A stretch of 64,000 nucleotides of DNA from CATOSP01 sp034422355. Its GTDB lineage: Bacteria; Chloroflexota; Dehalococcoidia; Lucifugimonadales; UBA3495. The position numbers were made by a program, and so were the translations under genes. Location of the stretch: assembly GCA_034422355.1 (NCBI GenBank), contig DAOUJS010000140.1, forward strand, positions 1 through 64,000, read 5' to 3'. This document shows positions 30,717 through 38,755 of this stretch, one piece after another. The stretch's first letter is position 1; each line of letters opens with the position of its first letter. Below the pieces are notes generated by a model that searched no databases, was not told the DNA's origin, and saw only the letters and a list, made by a program, of their open reading frames with translations.

Positions 30717-31718
30717 CTAGCCAGCGGCCAGACCGCGTACCTCTTTGGCCTTTTCCGGCAGTTCGTGGGAGGTCCAGTTCGCTCCGTCGTCCAGCGTCCC
30801 GAATACCTGGCCGTCGCGGGCTATGCAGTAGATGTGCTCCGGCGCTCTTGGGTCGATTGCCACGGACATCATGGTAGCGTTGGCGGTGATGCCCCTGTCC
30901 ACCCTCTCGAAGGTCTGGAACAGGTCTCGGCTGCGGTACAGCGCGCCCTGGGAGCTCCGCGCTGCCGCTCCGATGGACACGAACAGGGTGTTGGCGTCGT
31001 TGGGCGCAACCCGGAGGTCGCGGGTGTAGGTGATGGGCGAAAACTGGCCGAAGTCCACCGGCACCCATTCCCTGCCCCGGTCCGGGCCGATGAATGGGCC
31101 GTCGCGTGTTGTGATGTACACTGTTCGTGGCGAGGCCGCGCTGCACTGGATTCCGTGCAGGTCCAGGGTGTCCTCGTTGGGGGCCAGGGAGCCGGTGATC
31201 TCGTCCCAGGTATCGCCGCCGTCGGAGCTTCGGATGACTCCTGCCACCTCCAGGGCGGCGTACATCTCATCAGGGTAGGTCGGGTCGGCGGCCAATGCGA
31301 TTACCCTGGTGGGGAAGGCCATGGCGCATTCGTTGGAGCCCATCGTCGCGCTGAGTTTCTCCCAGGAGTCGCCTCCGTTGACGCTCCGGTATATTTCGCC
31401 CGGGGCCGTGCCGCAGTACATCACCCTGGGGTCGCCGGGCCGGAACAGGAACGACCAGACCGGCGCGCCGGAGCGAGGGTAGTCCAGCCTCTCCCAGTGA
31501 GCGCCCCTGTCGGCGCTGCGGTAGGGGCCGTCCTGGGTCCCGGCGTAAATCACTTCGGGGTTGTCGGGATGGATGGCTACGCCTGGGACGATGGGGTTTT
31601 CCGGCAGACCGTTGGTGAGTTCTTCCCACCGGTCCGACCCCGGGGCCAGCCGGTAAAGGCCGCTGGATTCCGCGCCGGCATATACGTAGGTACTGTTGCC
31701 GCTGGAAGTCATGCTCAT
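30717..31718 (-). CDS. BNR/sortilin-like beta-propeller protein
   Basis: The 333 residues form a run of propeller blades marked by Asp-box turns: SADRGAHWERL, SVNGGDSWEKL, SSDGGDTWDEI, GPDRGREWVPV, SRDLFQTFERV and LDDGANWTSHEL. Between them are strands such as VIYAGTQDGPYR and EMYAALEVAGVIR. There is no signal peptide. Such proteins occur as glycosidase-like or photosystem-assembly-like propellers, but most are unassigned. It overlaps purS by four bases and is the last gene of the purine operon, where purQ and purL would be expected; its role there is unknown. Confidence 0.8.
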   Translation of the reverse strand: MSMTSSGNSTYVYAGAESSGLYRLAPGSDRWEELTNGLPENPIVPGVAIHPDNPEVIYAGTQDGPYRSADRGAHWERLDYPRSGAPVWSFLFRPGDPRVMYCGTAPGEIYRSVNGGDSWEKLSATMGSNECAMAFPTRVIALAADPTYPDEMYAALEVAGVIRSSDGGDTWDEITGSLAPNEDTLDLHGIQCSAASPRTVYITTRDGPFIGPDRGREWVPVDFGQFSPITYTRDLRVAPNDANTLFVSIGAAARSSQGALYRSRDLFQTFERVDRGITANATMMSVAIDPRAPEHIYCIARDGQVFGTLDDGANWTSHELPEKAKEVRGLAAG

Positions 31719-31975
31719 TCCTCCTCTGACGTGAGTTCGAGATCGTAGCGGAACTCCTCTATGACCGGGTTGGCAAGCAGGGTCTCACACATCCGGTTCA
31801 CCAGCGAATCGGCAAGGGTCCGGTCGGTCTCGTCGATGCGCACCTCCAGGTACTTGCCGACGCGGATGTCTGCGGCGGTTTCGAATCCCAGGTTCGTCAG
31901 TGTGGCCAAGACCGTCTGGCCTTGGGGATCGCTGACGGTGGGTTTCAGGGTTACGTAGACCTTGGCCAGAAACAA
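31715..31975 (-). CDS. purS: Phosphoribosylformylglycinamidine synthase subunit PurS
   Basis: The 86-residue protein begins FLAKVYVTLKPTVSDPQGQT and continues with LGFETAADIRVGKYLEVRID and MCETLLANPVIEEFRYDLE. These are the PurS landmarks; the dimer bridges PurL and PurQ in the fourth step of IMP synthesis. Size is typical. Neither purQ nor purL follows: the next gene is the BNR protein, with the ATGA overlap implying coupled translation. The two partners must be encoded elsewhere. Confidence 0.93.
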   Translation of the reverse strand: MFLAKVYVTLKPTVSDPQGQTVLATLTNLGFETAADIRVGKYLEVRIDETDRTLADSLVNRMCETLLANPVIEEFRYDLELTSEEE

Positions 31976-31982
31976 CCCGGAC

Positions 31983-32678
31983 CTACCTGTTCATCGGGGA
32001 TATGGCGGCTGCGCAGGGAATATGCTCCGGCCCCAGATTGCCGGCATAGGTCTCAAAGAACCTGGCCAGCCGGTCCCGGTCCACGCCCTGCATGGTGTCA
32101 AGCACTCCCCATGTCGCCGCGGCAACGGTGCCGGCGGGCAGCTTGTCGTAGTACCGGGTCAGCCCCCAGGCGAGGGACAAGGGGATGCTATCTATGGCGT
32201 TCCTGAGCTCCTCCACGTCCTCTTGGGTGGTCAGATTGTAGCTGACCACGATTATCCCGTGTTCCAGGTTATGGACGATGCGCTCATCGGGCAGCCCTTC
32301 CTCATAGAACCCGCACCGCGCCTGCATGTTCCAGTGGTTTCCGGAAGTGGGCGGGACGGTGTTGTATTCCACGCTCTGGCCGTCCGGTACATGCTCATTG
32401 AGACCGGACGGCCCTACCGGCATCAACTCCTGTTTCACGCCGACGCCTTCTACATATTCGGAGGCGTTCCCGACGGTTGCATCTCTCGGCAGGAGGTTGA
32501 CGAATATATCGGCGAATGCTATTCCGCCGATGACCAGGACTGCTATCACCACCGAGGCTATCAGATACCAGATGTTGGTCTTTCTGCGGCGGGGACGAGT
32601 CATGCTCAGGGCGGCGGCTCCACCGGCCCCGCGTTGCACATTCCGCCCACGCCGTCTCCTGTGTCTTGACTCGGGCAC
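31983..32678 (-). CDS. DUF3105 membrane-anchored protein
   Basis: The start is GTG 32678 with GGAGGA a few bases upstream. After a basic N terminus (RRRRGR) comes a membrane helix at about 36-60 (IWYLIASVVIAVLVIGGIAF). The DUF3105 core follows: YNTVPPTSGNHWNM, a Cys (ARCGFYEEG) and RIVHNLEHGIIVVSYN, whose His residues look like a metal site. The domain is of unknown function and outside the cytoplasm. It lies between purC and purS, eight bases from the latter, so it is co-transcribed with purine genes. Confidence 0.85.
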   Translation of the reverse strand: MPESRHRRRRGRNVQRGAGGAAALSMTRPRRRKTNIWYLIASVVIAVLVIGGIAFADIFVNLLPRDATVGNASEYVEGVGVKQELMPVGPSGLNEHVPDGQSVEYNTVPPTSGNHWNMQARCGFYEEGLPDERIVHNLEHGIIVVSYNLTTQEDVEELRNAIDSIPLSLAWGLTRYYDKLPAGTVAAATWGVLDTMQGVDRDRLARFFETYAGNLGPEHIPCAAAISPMNR

Positions 32679-32693
32679 CGGACTTCCTCCGTT

Positions 32694-33590
32694 CTACAAT
32701 TCTTGCCCCGTGATGCGGCGGTGGGCCTCCAGGTAGCGTTCCGAAGTCTTCTCCACGATGTCCTGGGGCAGCTCCGGGGCAGGGGGTTCGTGGTCCCAGC
32801 CCTGGTCCGTGAGCCAGTCGCGGACGAACTGCTTGTCGAAGCTGGGTAATGACTTGCCCGGTTCGTAACCCTCCGGGTCCCAGAACCGGCTGGAGTCGGG
32901 GGTAAGCAGTTCGTCTATAAGGATCAACTCTCCGTGCAGCAGGCCAAACTCCAGCTTGGTATCAGCCAGAATGACGCCTCTGTCCCTGGCGTAGTCGTGG
33001 CCGAACAGGTACACGGCCTTGGTCAAGTCTTCCAGTCTCTTGGCCAATTCGGGTCCCACCATCTCCACCACTTCGGCCTCGGACATGTTCTCGTCGTGGC
33101 CCTCTTCGGCCTTGGTGGTGGGGGTGAAGAGGGGCTCCGGGAAACGCTGTCCGTCCACCAGGCCCTCGGGCATCTGCCTGCCGGACACGGTGCCGCTACG
33201 GCGGTACTCGGCCCAGGCGGAGCCGGTGATGTAGCCGCGAACGACGCATTCTATGTCGATGCGCTCGGCCTTCCTGACGACCATTGCCTGCCCGCGCACG
33301 TCTTCCGGCAGCCCGGACAGGAACTCGTTCCCCCCGAACCGGGATGCCAGGTCGGGGACTTCGGCCAGCGCCAGCAGGTGGTTCGGCACCAGGTGGCGGG
33401 TCTTGTCAAACCAGAAGCCGGACAGCCGGTTCAGCACCCGGCCCTTGTTGGGAATTCCTGTGGGCAGGACCACGTCAAAGGCGGAGATGCGGTCGGTGGT
33501 CACCATCAGAAGCATATCATCGTCTATCGCATAGGTGTCGCGCACCTTGCCTCGGTGGATCCGGTTCGGTAGGGGGGTCTCCAGAAGCAT
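32694..33590 (-). CDS. purC: SAICAR synthetase PurC
   Basis: The protein has 298 residues with the family's motifs in order: RGKVRDTYAIDDDMLLMVTT, SAFDVVLPTGIPNKGRVLNR, VVRGYITGSAWAEY and ILADTKLEFGLLHGELILID, then DELLTPDSSRFWDPEGY. It ligates aspartate to CAIR with ATP in the cytoplasm. The length near 300 matches the longer form of the enzyme. It sits 46 bases after purB and 16 bases before the DUF3105 gene. No abnormality. Confidence 0.96.
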   Translation of the reverse strand: MLLETPLPNRIHRGKVRDTYAIDDDMLLMVTTDRISAFDVVLPTGIPNKGRVLNRLSGFWFDKTRHLVPNHLLALAEVPDLASRFGGNEFLSGLPEDVRGQAMVVRKAERIDIECVVRGYITGSAWAEYRRSGTVSGRQMPEGLVDGQRFPEPLFTPTTKAEEGHDENMSEAEVVEMVGPELAKRLEDLTKAVYLFGHDYARDRGVILADTKLEFGLLHGELILIDELLTPDSSRFWDPEGYEPGKSLPSFDKQFVRDWLTDQGWDHEPPAPELPQDIVEKTSERYLEAHRRITGQEL

Positions 33591-33635
33591 CTGTCACTCC
33601 TTCCACATGGCCGATGGCCTGGTTTTTGTTGTTGG

Positions 33636-34946
33636 TCAGACGGGGACTTGGGCTTGCATAAGCCCCAAACGCTGGAACGTGTCGTCAACGTAGCGGGTGT
33701 AATAGCCGTAGTCGAAGAAATCGTCCACCTCCTTGCTGGACAGATATGGCGAGACTTCCGGGTCGGACCTGATCAGGTCCCGGAAGTCCTCGCCGTAGTC
33801 CCAACCGCGCATGGCGTTCCGTTGCACGATGGCGTAGGCGTCCTCCCGGGCCATTCCCTTGTCCACAAGGGCCAGAAGCACCCGCTGGCTGAAGACGAGG
33901 CCCTTGGTGCCTTCGACGTTGGCCCACATCCGGTCAGGGTAGACGCGCAGGTCGGCTACGACGCGGGTGAATATGCTCAGGATGTAGTCCAAGGCCAGGC
34001 AGGCGTCGGGAAGGATGATCCGCTCCGCGGAAGAATGGCTGATGTCCCGCTCCCCCCAGAGCGCCACATTTTCCAGCGCGGTTACGCTGTGGCCGCGGAC
34101 CAGCCGTGCCAGTCCGCAGATGCGCTCGGCCAGCTCGGGATTGCGCTTGTGGGGCATGGACGACGACCCCTTCTGCCCCTCGTCGAACGGTTCTTCCAAC
34201 TCCCGTATTTCGGTGCGCTGGAGAGACCGTATCTCGGTGGCGAACTTCTCCAGCGACGCGGCGATGAGGGCGAGGGTCTGGATGAAGTGGGCGTAGCGGT
34301 CGCGCTGCACGATCTGGTTGGAGACCGCAGCCACTTCCAGTCCCAGCCGCTCGCATACCCGGTCCTCCACCGATGGCGGTACGGTAGCGTGGGTGCCCAC
34401 TGCGCCGGAAATCTTGCCGACTCGGACGGTCTCAAGCGCGTCCACCAATCGGCCCCGCTGGCGCCGCATCTCCTCCCACCACAGTGCCATCTTGAGCCCG
34501 AATGTGATGGGTTCGGCGTGGACGCCGTGGGTGCGGCCCATCATCACCGTGTCCTTGTAGCGGACGGCCAGGTTCTCCAGGGCTGTGATGGCTTCGTCCA
34601 TGTCCTGGAGCAGCAGGTCCCCGGCCTCGGCCAGTTGCAGGCCCAGGGCGGTATCCAGCTTGTCCGAGGACGTGAGTCCCAGGTGGAGCCAGCGGCCTTC
34701 CGGCCCGATACCCTCCGTAATGGAGGAAAGGAAAGCGTTGGTCTCATGGCGCACGGTGGCGAGAATGTCCATCATGCGCTGGTGGTCGTACTTGGCATGG
34801 CGCAGCCGCTCCATATCTTCAAGGGGAATGACCCCTTCCTCGGTCCAGGCTTCGCACACTGCCAGTTCCACCTTCAGCCATAACTGGTACTTGTGCTCCT
34901 CCGACCACACATGCTTCATGGCGGGGCGGGAATACCGGTCGATCAC
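33636..34946 (-). CDS. purB: Adenylosuccinate lyase PurB
   Basis: The 436-residue enzyme starts with GTG 34946 (GGAGG upstream) and shows MGRTHGVHAEPITFGLKMAL with the catalytic His, THATVPPSVEDRVCERLGL and the signature loop KGSSSMPHKRNPELAERICG. It cleaves SAICAR and adenylosuccinate, acting twice in purine synthesis. It lies between the HAD phosphatase gene (120 bases upstream) and purC. Confidence 0.96.
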   Translation of the reverse strand: MIDRYSRPAMKHVWSEEHKYQLWLKVELAVCEAWTEEGVIPLEDMERLRHAKYDHQRMMDILATVRHETNAFLSSITEGIGPEGRWLHLGLTSSDKLDTALGLQLAEAGDLLLQDMDEAITALENLAVRYKDTVMMGRTHGVHAEPITFGLKMALWWEEMRRQRGRLVDALETVRVGKISGAVGTHATVPPSVEDRVCERLGLEVAAVSNQIVQRDRYAHFIQTLALIAASLEKFATEIRSLQRTEIRELEEPFDEGQKGSSSMPHKRNPELAERICGLARLVRGHSVTALENVALWGERDISHSSAERIILPDACLALDYILSIFTRVVADLRVYPDRMWANVEGTKGLVFSQRVLLALVDKGMAREDAYAIVQRNAMRGWDYGEDFRDLIRSDPEVSPYLSSKEVDDFFDYGYYTRYVDDTFQRLGLMQAQVPV

Positions 34947-35066
34947 TGGCGACCCTCCTTAACTATTTAGCGGGACCTGGCGTGCCTGCCGCGGTTGTGC
35001 CCGTCCTTCCCGGGGACGGTCCAATGCGCCTCTCCCTGGCCGGCATAGCCGTATGTGGCGACGTTC

Positions 35067-35765
35067 TCAGGTGCCCCTTGTCCCATCGTTGACGCATTCC
35101 TGCACGGCGGTCAGCACGTCCTTGAAGTCCTCGAAATGCCGGAAGGGTATGCCGGTACGGGAGCACTCTTCAGCCAGGGAGCGGTGGGCAAACACAAGGT
35201 CAGCCCTTTCCGCAGCCTCGAAGTCGGACATGCCGTCGCCGATATATATGATGTAGTAACCCTGTTCCCGGAACTGGTCCACGATGAGTCCCTTGGAGTT
35301 GCCCATGCGTTCCATTCCGGGACGGACAAACCGGTACTCGTAGGAAATGCCTTCGGGGGTAAAGTCGGTCTCTACCGCGTACACGGGCACTTGGGTCAGC
35401 CCGCTGCCCTCGATGAGCGCCTTGACGTAGAAGTCCAGCCCCGCGCTCACCACTGCCATCGGGACTTCCCGCTCCCGGCAATAGTCCCAGAGTTCGCCGA
35501 AATAGGGCCGAAGGCGGGCGTTCTGCCGGACGTACTCCGCCATGTCCGACCGGCTGGCGCGGATGCTGTTGAAGGCGATCTCCTGGTATTCCTTCAGGGT
35601 GAACTCCCCATCCCGGAAACGCCTCCTCACGTCCTCCCAGCTAGGGTCCGCAAACCTGTTCAGGAGGAGCTCGGCCACGTTTTCGACGGCGGCGGTGTCG
35701 TCGAAATCGGTGAGCACCGCCGGACAGGACCTAGCGTTCGCGGAGTTGCTGCCGGTACTGTTCAT
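35067..35765 (-). CDS. HAD-family phosphatase in the purine operon
   Basis: Motif I is LTDFDDTAA with the two Asp; motif II Ser is in MAVVSAGLDFYVK; motif III/IV is YYIIYIGDGMSDFEAAERAD. The helical cap after motif I (RRFRDGEFTLKEYQEIAFNS) places it near MtnX/phosphoserine-phosphatase-like HAD-IB enzymes. The substrate is not known; a nucleotide or sugar phosphate linked to purine metabolism is inference from position. ATG 35765 makes a 35-base overlap with purE; an in-frame GTG at 35717 would remove the overlap and begin just before motif I. Confidence 0.78.
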   Translation of the reverse strand: MNSTGSNSANARSCPAVLTDFDDTAAVENVAELLLNRFADPSWEDVRRRFRDGEFTLKEYQEIAFNSIRASRSDMAEYVRQNARLRPYFGELWDYCREREVPMAVVSAGLDFYVKALIEGSGLTQVPVYAVETDFTPEGISYEYRFVRPGMERMGNSKGLIVDQFREQGYYIIYIGDGMSDFEAAERADLVFAHRSLAEECSRTGIPFRHFEDFKDVLTAVQECVNDGTRGT

Positions 35766-36189
35766 AAGCTTGTCTGATTTCGTCGTACTTCAAGCCCAGG
35801 ATTTCGGCGGCGAAGAAAGCGGCGTTGCGCGCTCCCCATGACCCGACGGCCATGCAGGCGACGGGTATTCCCGGGGGCATCTGCGAGGTCGCCAGCAGGG
35901 CGTCCATCCCCTTGATTTCACTCGACGCAAGCGGCACTCCGATCACGGGGAGGGTGGTCCAGGACGCGAGCACTCCCCCCAGGGCCGCCGAACCTCCCGC
36001 GGCGGCGATGAGTACCTCCAGCCCCCGGTCCCGGGCGGAAGTGGCGTATTCCTGTACCCGCTCAGGAGTCCGATGGGCCGACATAACGCGGACTTCGTAG
36101 TCGATTTTCAGTTGTTCCAGTGTGTCTACTGTGTCCTTAACCACCGGTTCATCGGTGGCGCTACCCATGATAACACCAACTAATGGCAA
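35731..36189 (-). CDS. purE: N5-CAIR mutase PurE
   Basis: The 152-residue protein starts with TTG 36189 (GGGAGG upstream). It contains GVIMGSATDEPVVKDTVDTL, YEVRVMSAHRTPERV and IAAAGGSAALGGVLASWTTL, ending GSWGARNAAFFAAEIL. These define class I PurE, which moves carboxylate to make CAIR. No purK is adjacent, although class I enzymes normally need it. The gene overlaps the HAD gene at its 3' end. Confidence 0.95.
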   Translation of the reverse strand: MPLVGVIMGSATDEPVVKDTVDTLEQLKIDYEVRVMSAHRTPERVQEYATSARDRGLEVLIAAAGGSAALGGVLASWTTLPVIGVPLASSEIKGMDALLATSQMPPGIPVACMAVGSWGARNAAFFAAEILGLKYDEIRQAYEQYRQQLRER

Positions 36190-36207
36190 AGCCCGAACCT
36201 CCCTGCC

Positions 36208-36276
36208 GTGATTCCCGACAAAGCGGGGAATCTATGATAACTTTTTTCATGCCCCCTCTCCATTGAAGGAGAGGGG
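36208..36276. repeat. Two small palindromes between purE and the 36283 gene
   Basis: GATTCCCGACAAAGCGGGGAATC is a short hairpin, close in form to the one at 44887-44907. Next to it CCCCTCTCC (36253-36261) pairs with GGAGAGGGG (36268-36276). Both resemble extragenic palindromes; on the minus strand no T tract follows, so read-through to purE is expected. Confidence 0.5.
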
Positions 36277-36282
36277 TTTCCC

Positions 36283-36729
36283 TTAGATTTCCAGTTCGTC
36301 CCGGAACGCCTGCATCAGCGCTGCCTCCAGAGCCTCGCGCTCAGGACGGATGTCGACGCCGTTGACCTGCAGGAACGGGCCGTCGTCCGACACCCCCACG
36401 TCGATGGCAATTTCCCGCTCGCCCCCTTCGTCCCAGGAGAGGATTGCGGCGATTGCGTCCCCCTCTTCTTCATCCTCTTCCCCGTCTATGACAATGTCCT
36501 CCTCCTCTTCCTCCCAGGATGTGATGGTCTCGACCTCGCCCGAGCCATCCAGCAGGACGGTGTTCATATCCTCCAGAAGGGCGGAGACGGCGAGTTCTTC
36601 GGCCATCTTGGAAATCTCCTCACGCTCCCGGCGGATGTCAGCCTCCTCTTCTTCGGCCAGACGCCGCCGTTCATCCCGGATGTCCGCCAACTCTCCCTTC
36701 AATTCCGCCAGCGAGTCTTGCCATGCCAT
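36283..36729 (-). CDS. Acidic coiled-coil protein of unknown function
   Basis: ATG 36729 has GGAG eight bases upstream; the frame extends to ATG 36747. The first 50 residues are a charged helix (LAELKGELADIRDERRRLAE, then IRREREEISKMAEE). The middle is extremely acidic (SWEEEEEDIVIDGEEDEEEG) and the end is a small alpha/beta part (VSDDGPFLQVNGVDIR). No family recognised. It lies inside the purine operon between the 36786 gene and purE, on the same strand. Confidence 0.6.
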   Translation of the reverse strand: MAWQDSLAELKGELADIRDERRRLAEEEEADIRREREEISKMAEELAVSALLEDMNTVLLDGSGEVETITSWEEEEEDIVIDGEEDEEEGDAIAAILSWDEGGEREIAIDVGVSDDGPFLQVNGVDIRPEREALEAALMQAFRDELEI

Positions 36730-36785
36730 AGACATCACTCCAACCATTTCGACGAATTGGATATACTCCTGCCGGTCATCTGGAA

Positions 36786-37346
36786 TCAGCCGGCGTCGCG
36801 TCTGCGGGGCCGCGTATTCGCAAAGGCGAACTCATCCACAAGCCGGAAGTCCGGCAGTCCAGCCCGGACGCGCACTACCTGTAACGCATCCAGCAGGTCA
36901 ATGTAACCCATGCCAAGGTTTCTGCCCCGCAGACCAGGGTGATACAGCCCCACCATGCGCAGTAGCCGTTCCGAATAGGGCGTCCACATGGCGAACAGGC
37001 CCGGGTCTCGCAAACACATCATGTAGGAGACGAACTGTTTGCCTGCCCCCGCCAGCTTGAACCCGCCATCGTCCGCTGCGCACTCCTGGAACCGTCCCTC
37101 CAGCTTGGTCGCATCGTAGAGGAGAAAGTCCAGGGACTCCCGGACCTCATCAATCGAGTTCAGTTTGAATTCCCTGGACTGGCTAGACCCGGAACCACGG
37201 TACAGGTCCGAAGCCTGCTTTTCCGTAAGACCGGGCAACGCTCCCGCGGTGAGCCACGACGAGAACTCCTCCGTGCGCGTCCAGCGCCGCTTGCGGTAGG
37301 ATTCCAGCCTGCCCTCTTCAAGGGCTGCACGGTAGGTCTCGACCAA
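36786..37346 (-). CDS. Protein of unknown function in the purine operon
   Basis: The 186-residue product has WTRTEEFSSWLTAGALPGLT, FLLYDATKLEGRFQECAADD, SYMMCLRDPGLFAMWTPYSE and LLDALQVVRVRAGLPDFRLV. It is helical and soluble. The layout is somewhat like the N-terminal part of McrB-type restriction ATPases, but I would not assign it. The start shown is TTG 37346; no good ribosome site is seen. It lies 35 bases past purD and is likely co-transcribed with it. Confidence 0.55.
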   Translation of the reverse strand: MVETYRAALEEGRLESYRKRRWTRTEEFSSWLTAGALPGLTEKQASDLYRGSGSSQSREFKLNSIDEVRESLDFLLYDATKLEGRFQECAADDGGFKLAGAGKQFVSYMMCLRDPGLFAMWTPYSERLLRMVGLYHPGLRGRNLGMGYIDLLDALQVVRVRAGLPDFRLVDEFAFANTRPRRRDAG

Positions 37347-37381
37347 GGGCGTCCAGTTTACCGTTGCGCGCTCGCGGGTTG

Positions 37382-38665
37382 CTATGTGAACACCCTCCCC
37401 TCCACGGCGGCTATGTCCGTGCGGTAGTAGGCCCCATCGAAGGAGATTTCCCGCACTCCATGATACGCCGCAGACCGGGCTTGTGCCAGAGAATCGCCGC
37501 TGCCGACCACGGTCAGAACGCGTCCTCCGGCGGTGACGGTCTTGGACTCGTCGCCATGGACAAGACGGGTCCCGGCTTGGAATACCAAGGTGTCCAGCCT
37601 ATTATCGAACAGTCCGTCAATCTCCAACCCGGTGCGGTAGTCTCCGGGGTAACCACCGGAGACCATAACGACTCCGACGTGAGGCCGGTCGCTCCATTCG
37701 ACGGTCATCGAGTCCAAGCGTCCTTCAATGCAGGCGGTCATAAGCTCAAGAGGGTCGGTCAGAAGCTGGGGCAACACCACCTGGGCTTCCGGGTCTCCCA
37801 ACCGGCAGTTGAACTCCAGGACCTTGGGACCGTCGGGTGTCAGCATTATGCCGGCGTACAGCGTTCCCTTGAAGGGCGTGCCCCGGTCGGCCATCGCCTT
37901 GATTACCGGCTCCATGATGGAGTGATTGATCTCCCGGCACAGGTCGCCAGTCCAGAAATCAGGCGGCGCGAAGGAACCCATGCCTCCGGTGTTGGGTCCT
38001 TCGTCGTTGTCACCGATGCGCTTGTAATCGCAGGCAGCGACCAACGGGGAGATATGGACCCCGTCGCAGAATGCGAACACACTTACCTCGGGGCCGGTGA
38101 GCATTTCCTCGATAACAACGGTCTCTCCCGACTTGCCGAATACGCGCCCGGTCATGCAGGCCCGCACCGCATCCGCCGCATCCTCGGGACCGGGACACAT
38201 GGCCACGCCCTTACCGGCCGCAAGCCCGTTGGCCTTAACCACCACCGGACCACCGTGGCGGCGCAGGAACTCCAGGGCGTCCTGCTCCTCGTGGAATGTG
38301 CGAAAATCAGGGCATGGAACGTCTGCGTCTCGCATAAGTTCCAGGGCAAAGCTCTTGCTGGCCTCGATCTGGGCCGCCGCCGCATCGGGTCCGAAAGCGG
38401 GGATTCCAACTGACGCAAGCCGGTCCACTAACCCCGCGGCCAGCGGAGCTTCCGGACCTACCACGACCAGGTCGGCGTTGAGACTCTTGGCTGCCTCTTC
38501 AAGCCCGTCCAGGTCTTCCGGGGCAACATCATCCAAGTTCTCGGCGATTCGGGCCGTGCCCCCGTTGCCGTTGGCAACCCACAGCCGGGTCAACGCCGGG
38601 CTTTTGCGCAACCGCCAGGCCAGGGCATGTTCGCGGCCCCCGGATCCAACCAGCAGGACTCTCAC
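37382..38665 (-). CDS. purD: GAR synthetase PurD
   Basis: The 427-residue ATP-grasp enzyme begins RVLLVGSGGREHALAWRLRK. It has VVVGPEAPLAAGLVD, the ATP-binding run GGPVVVKANGLAAGKGVAMC, NTGGMGSFAP and LEFNCRLGDPEAQVVLP. It joins phosphoribosylamine and glycine, the second step of purine synthesis. The start is GTG 38665. It is second in the operon, 90 bases after guaA, and no lesion is seen. Confidence 0.96.
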   Translation of the reverse strand: MRVLLVGSGGREHALAWRLRKSPALTRLWVANGNGGTARIAENLDDVAPEDLDGLEEAAKSLNADLVVVGPEAPLAAGLVDRLASVGIPAFGPDAAAAQIEASKSFALELMRDADVPCPDFRTFHEEQDALEFLRRHGGPVVVKANGLAAGKGVAMCPGPEDAADAVRACMTGRVFGKSGETVVIEEMLTGPEVSVFAFCDGVHISPLVAACDYKRIGDNDEGPNTGGMGSFAPPDFWTGDLCREINHSIMEPVIKAMADRGTPFKGTLYAGIMLTPDGPKVLEFNCRLGDPEAQVVLPQLLTDPLELMTACIEGRLDSMTVEWSDRPHVGVVMVSGGYPGDYRTGLEIDGLFDNRLDTLVFQAGTRLVHGDESKTVTAGGRVLTVVGSGDSLAQARSAAYHGVREISFDGAYYRTDIAAVEGRVFT

Positions 38666-38755
38666 TGAAGCACCATTACACGGTTAGCCAACATGTTCCT
38701 CAAGACTGTAATGATGGGTCCAGCGCCTCGGCAGGGCCGTCACTCCCATTCGCTG

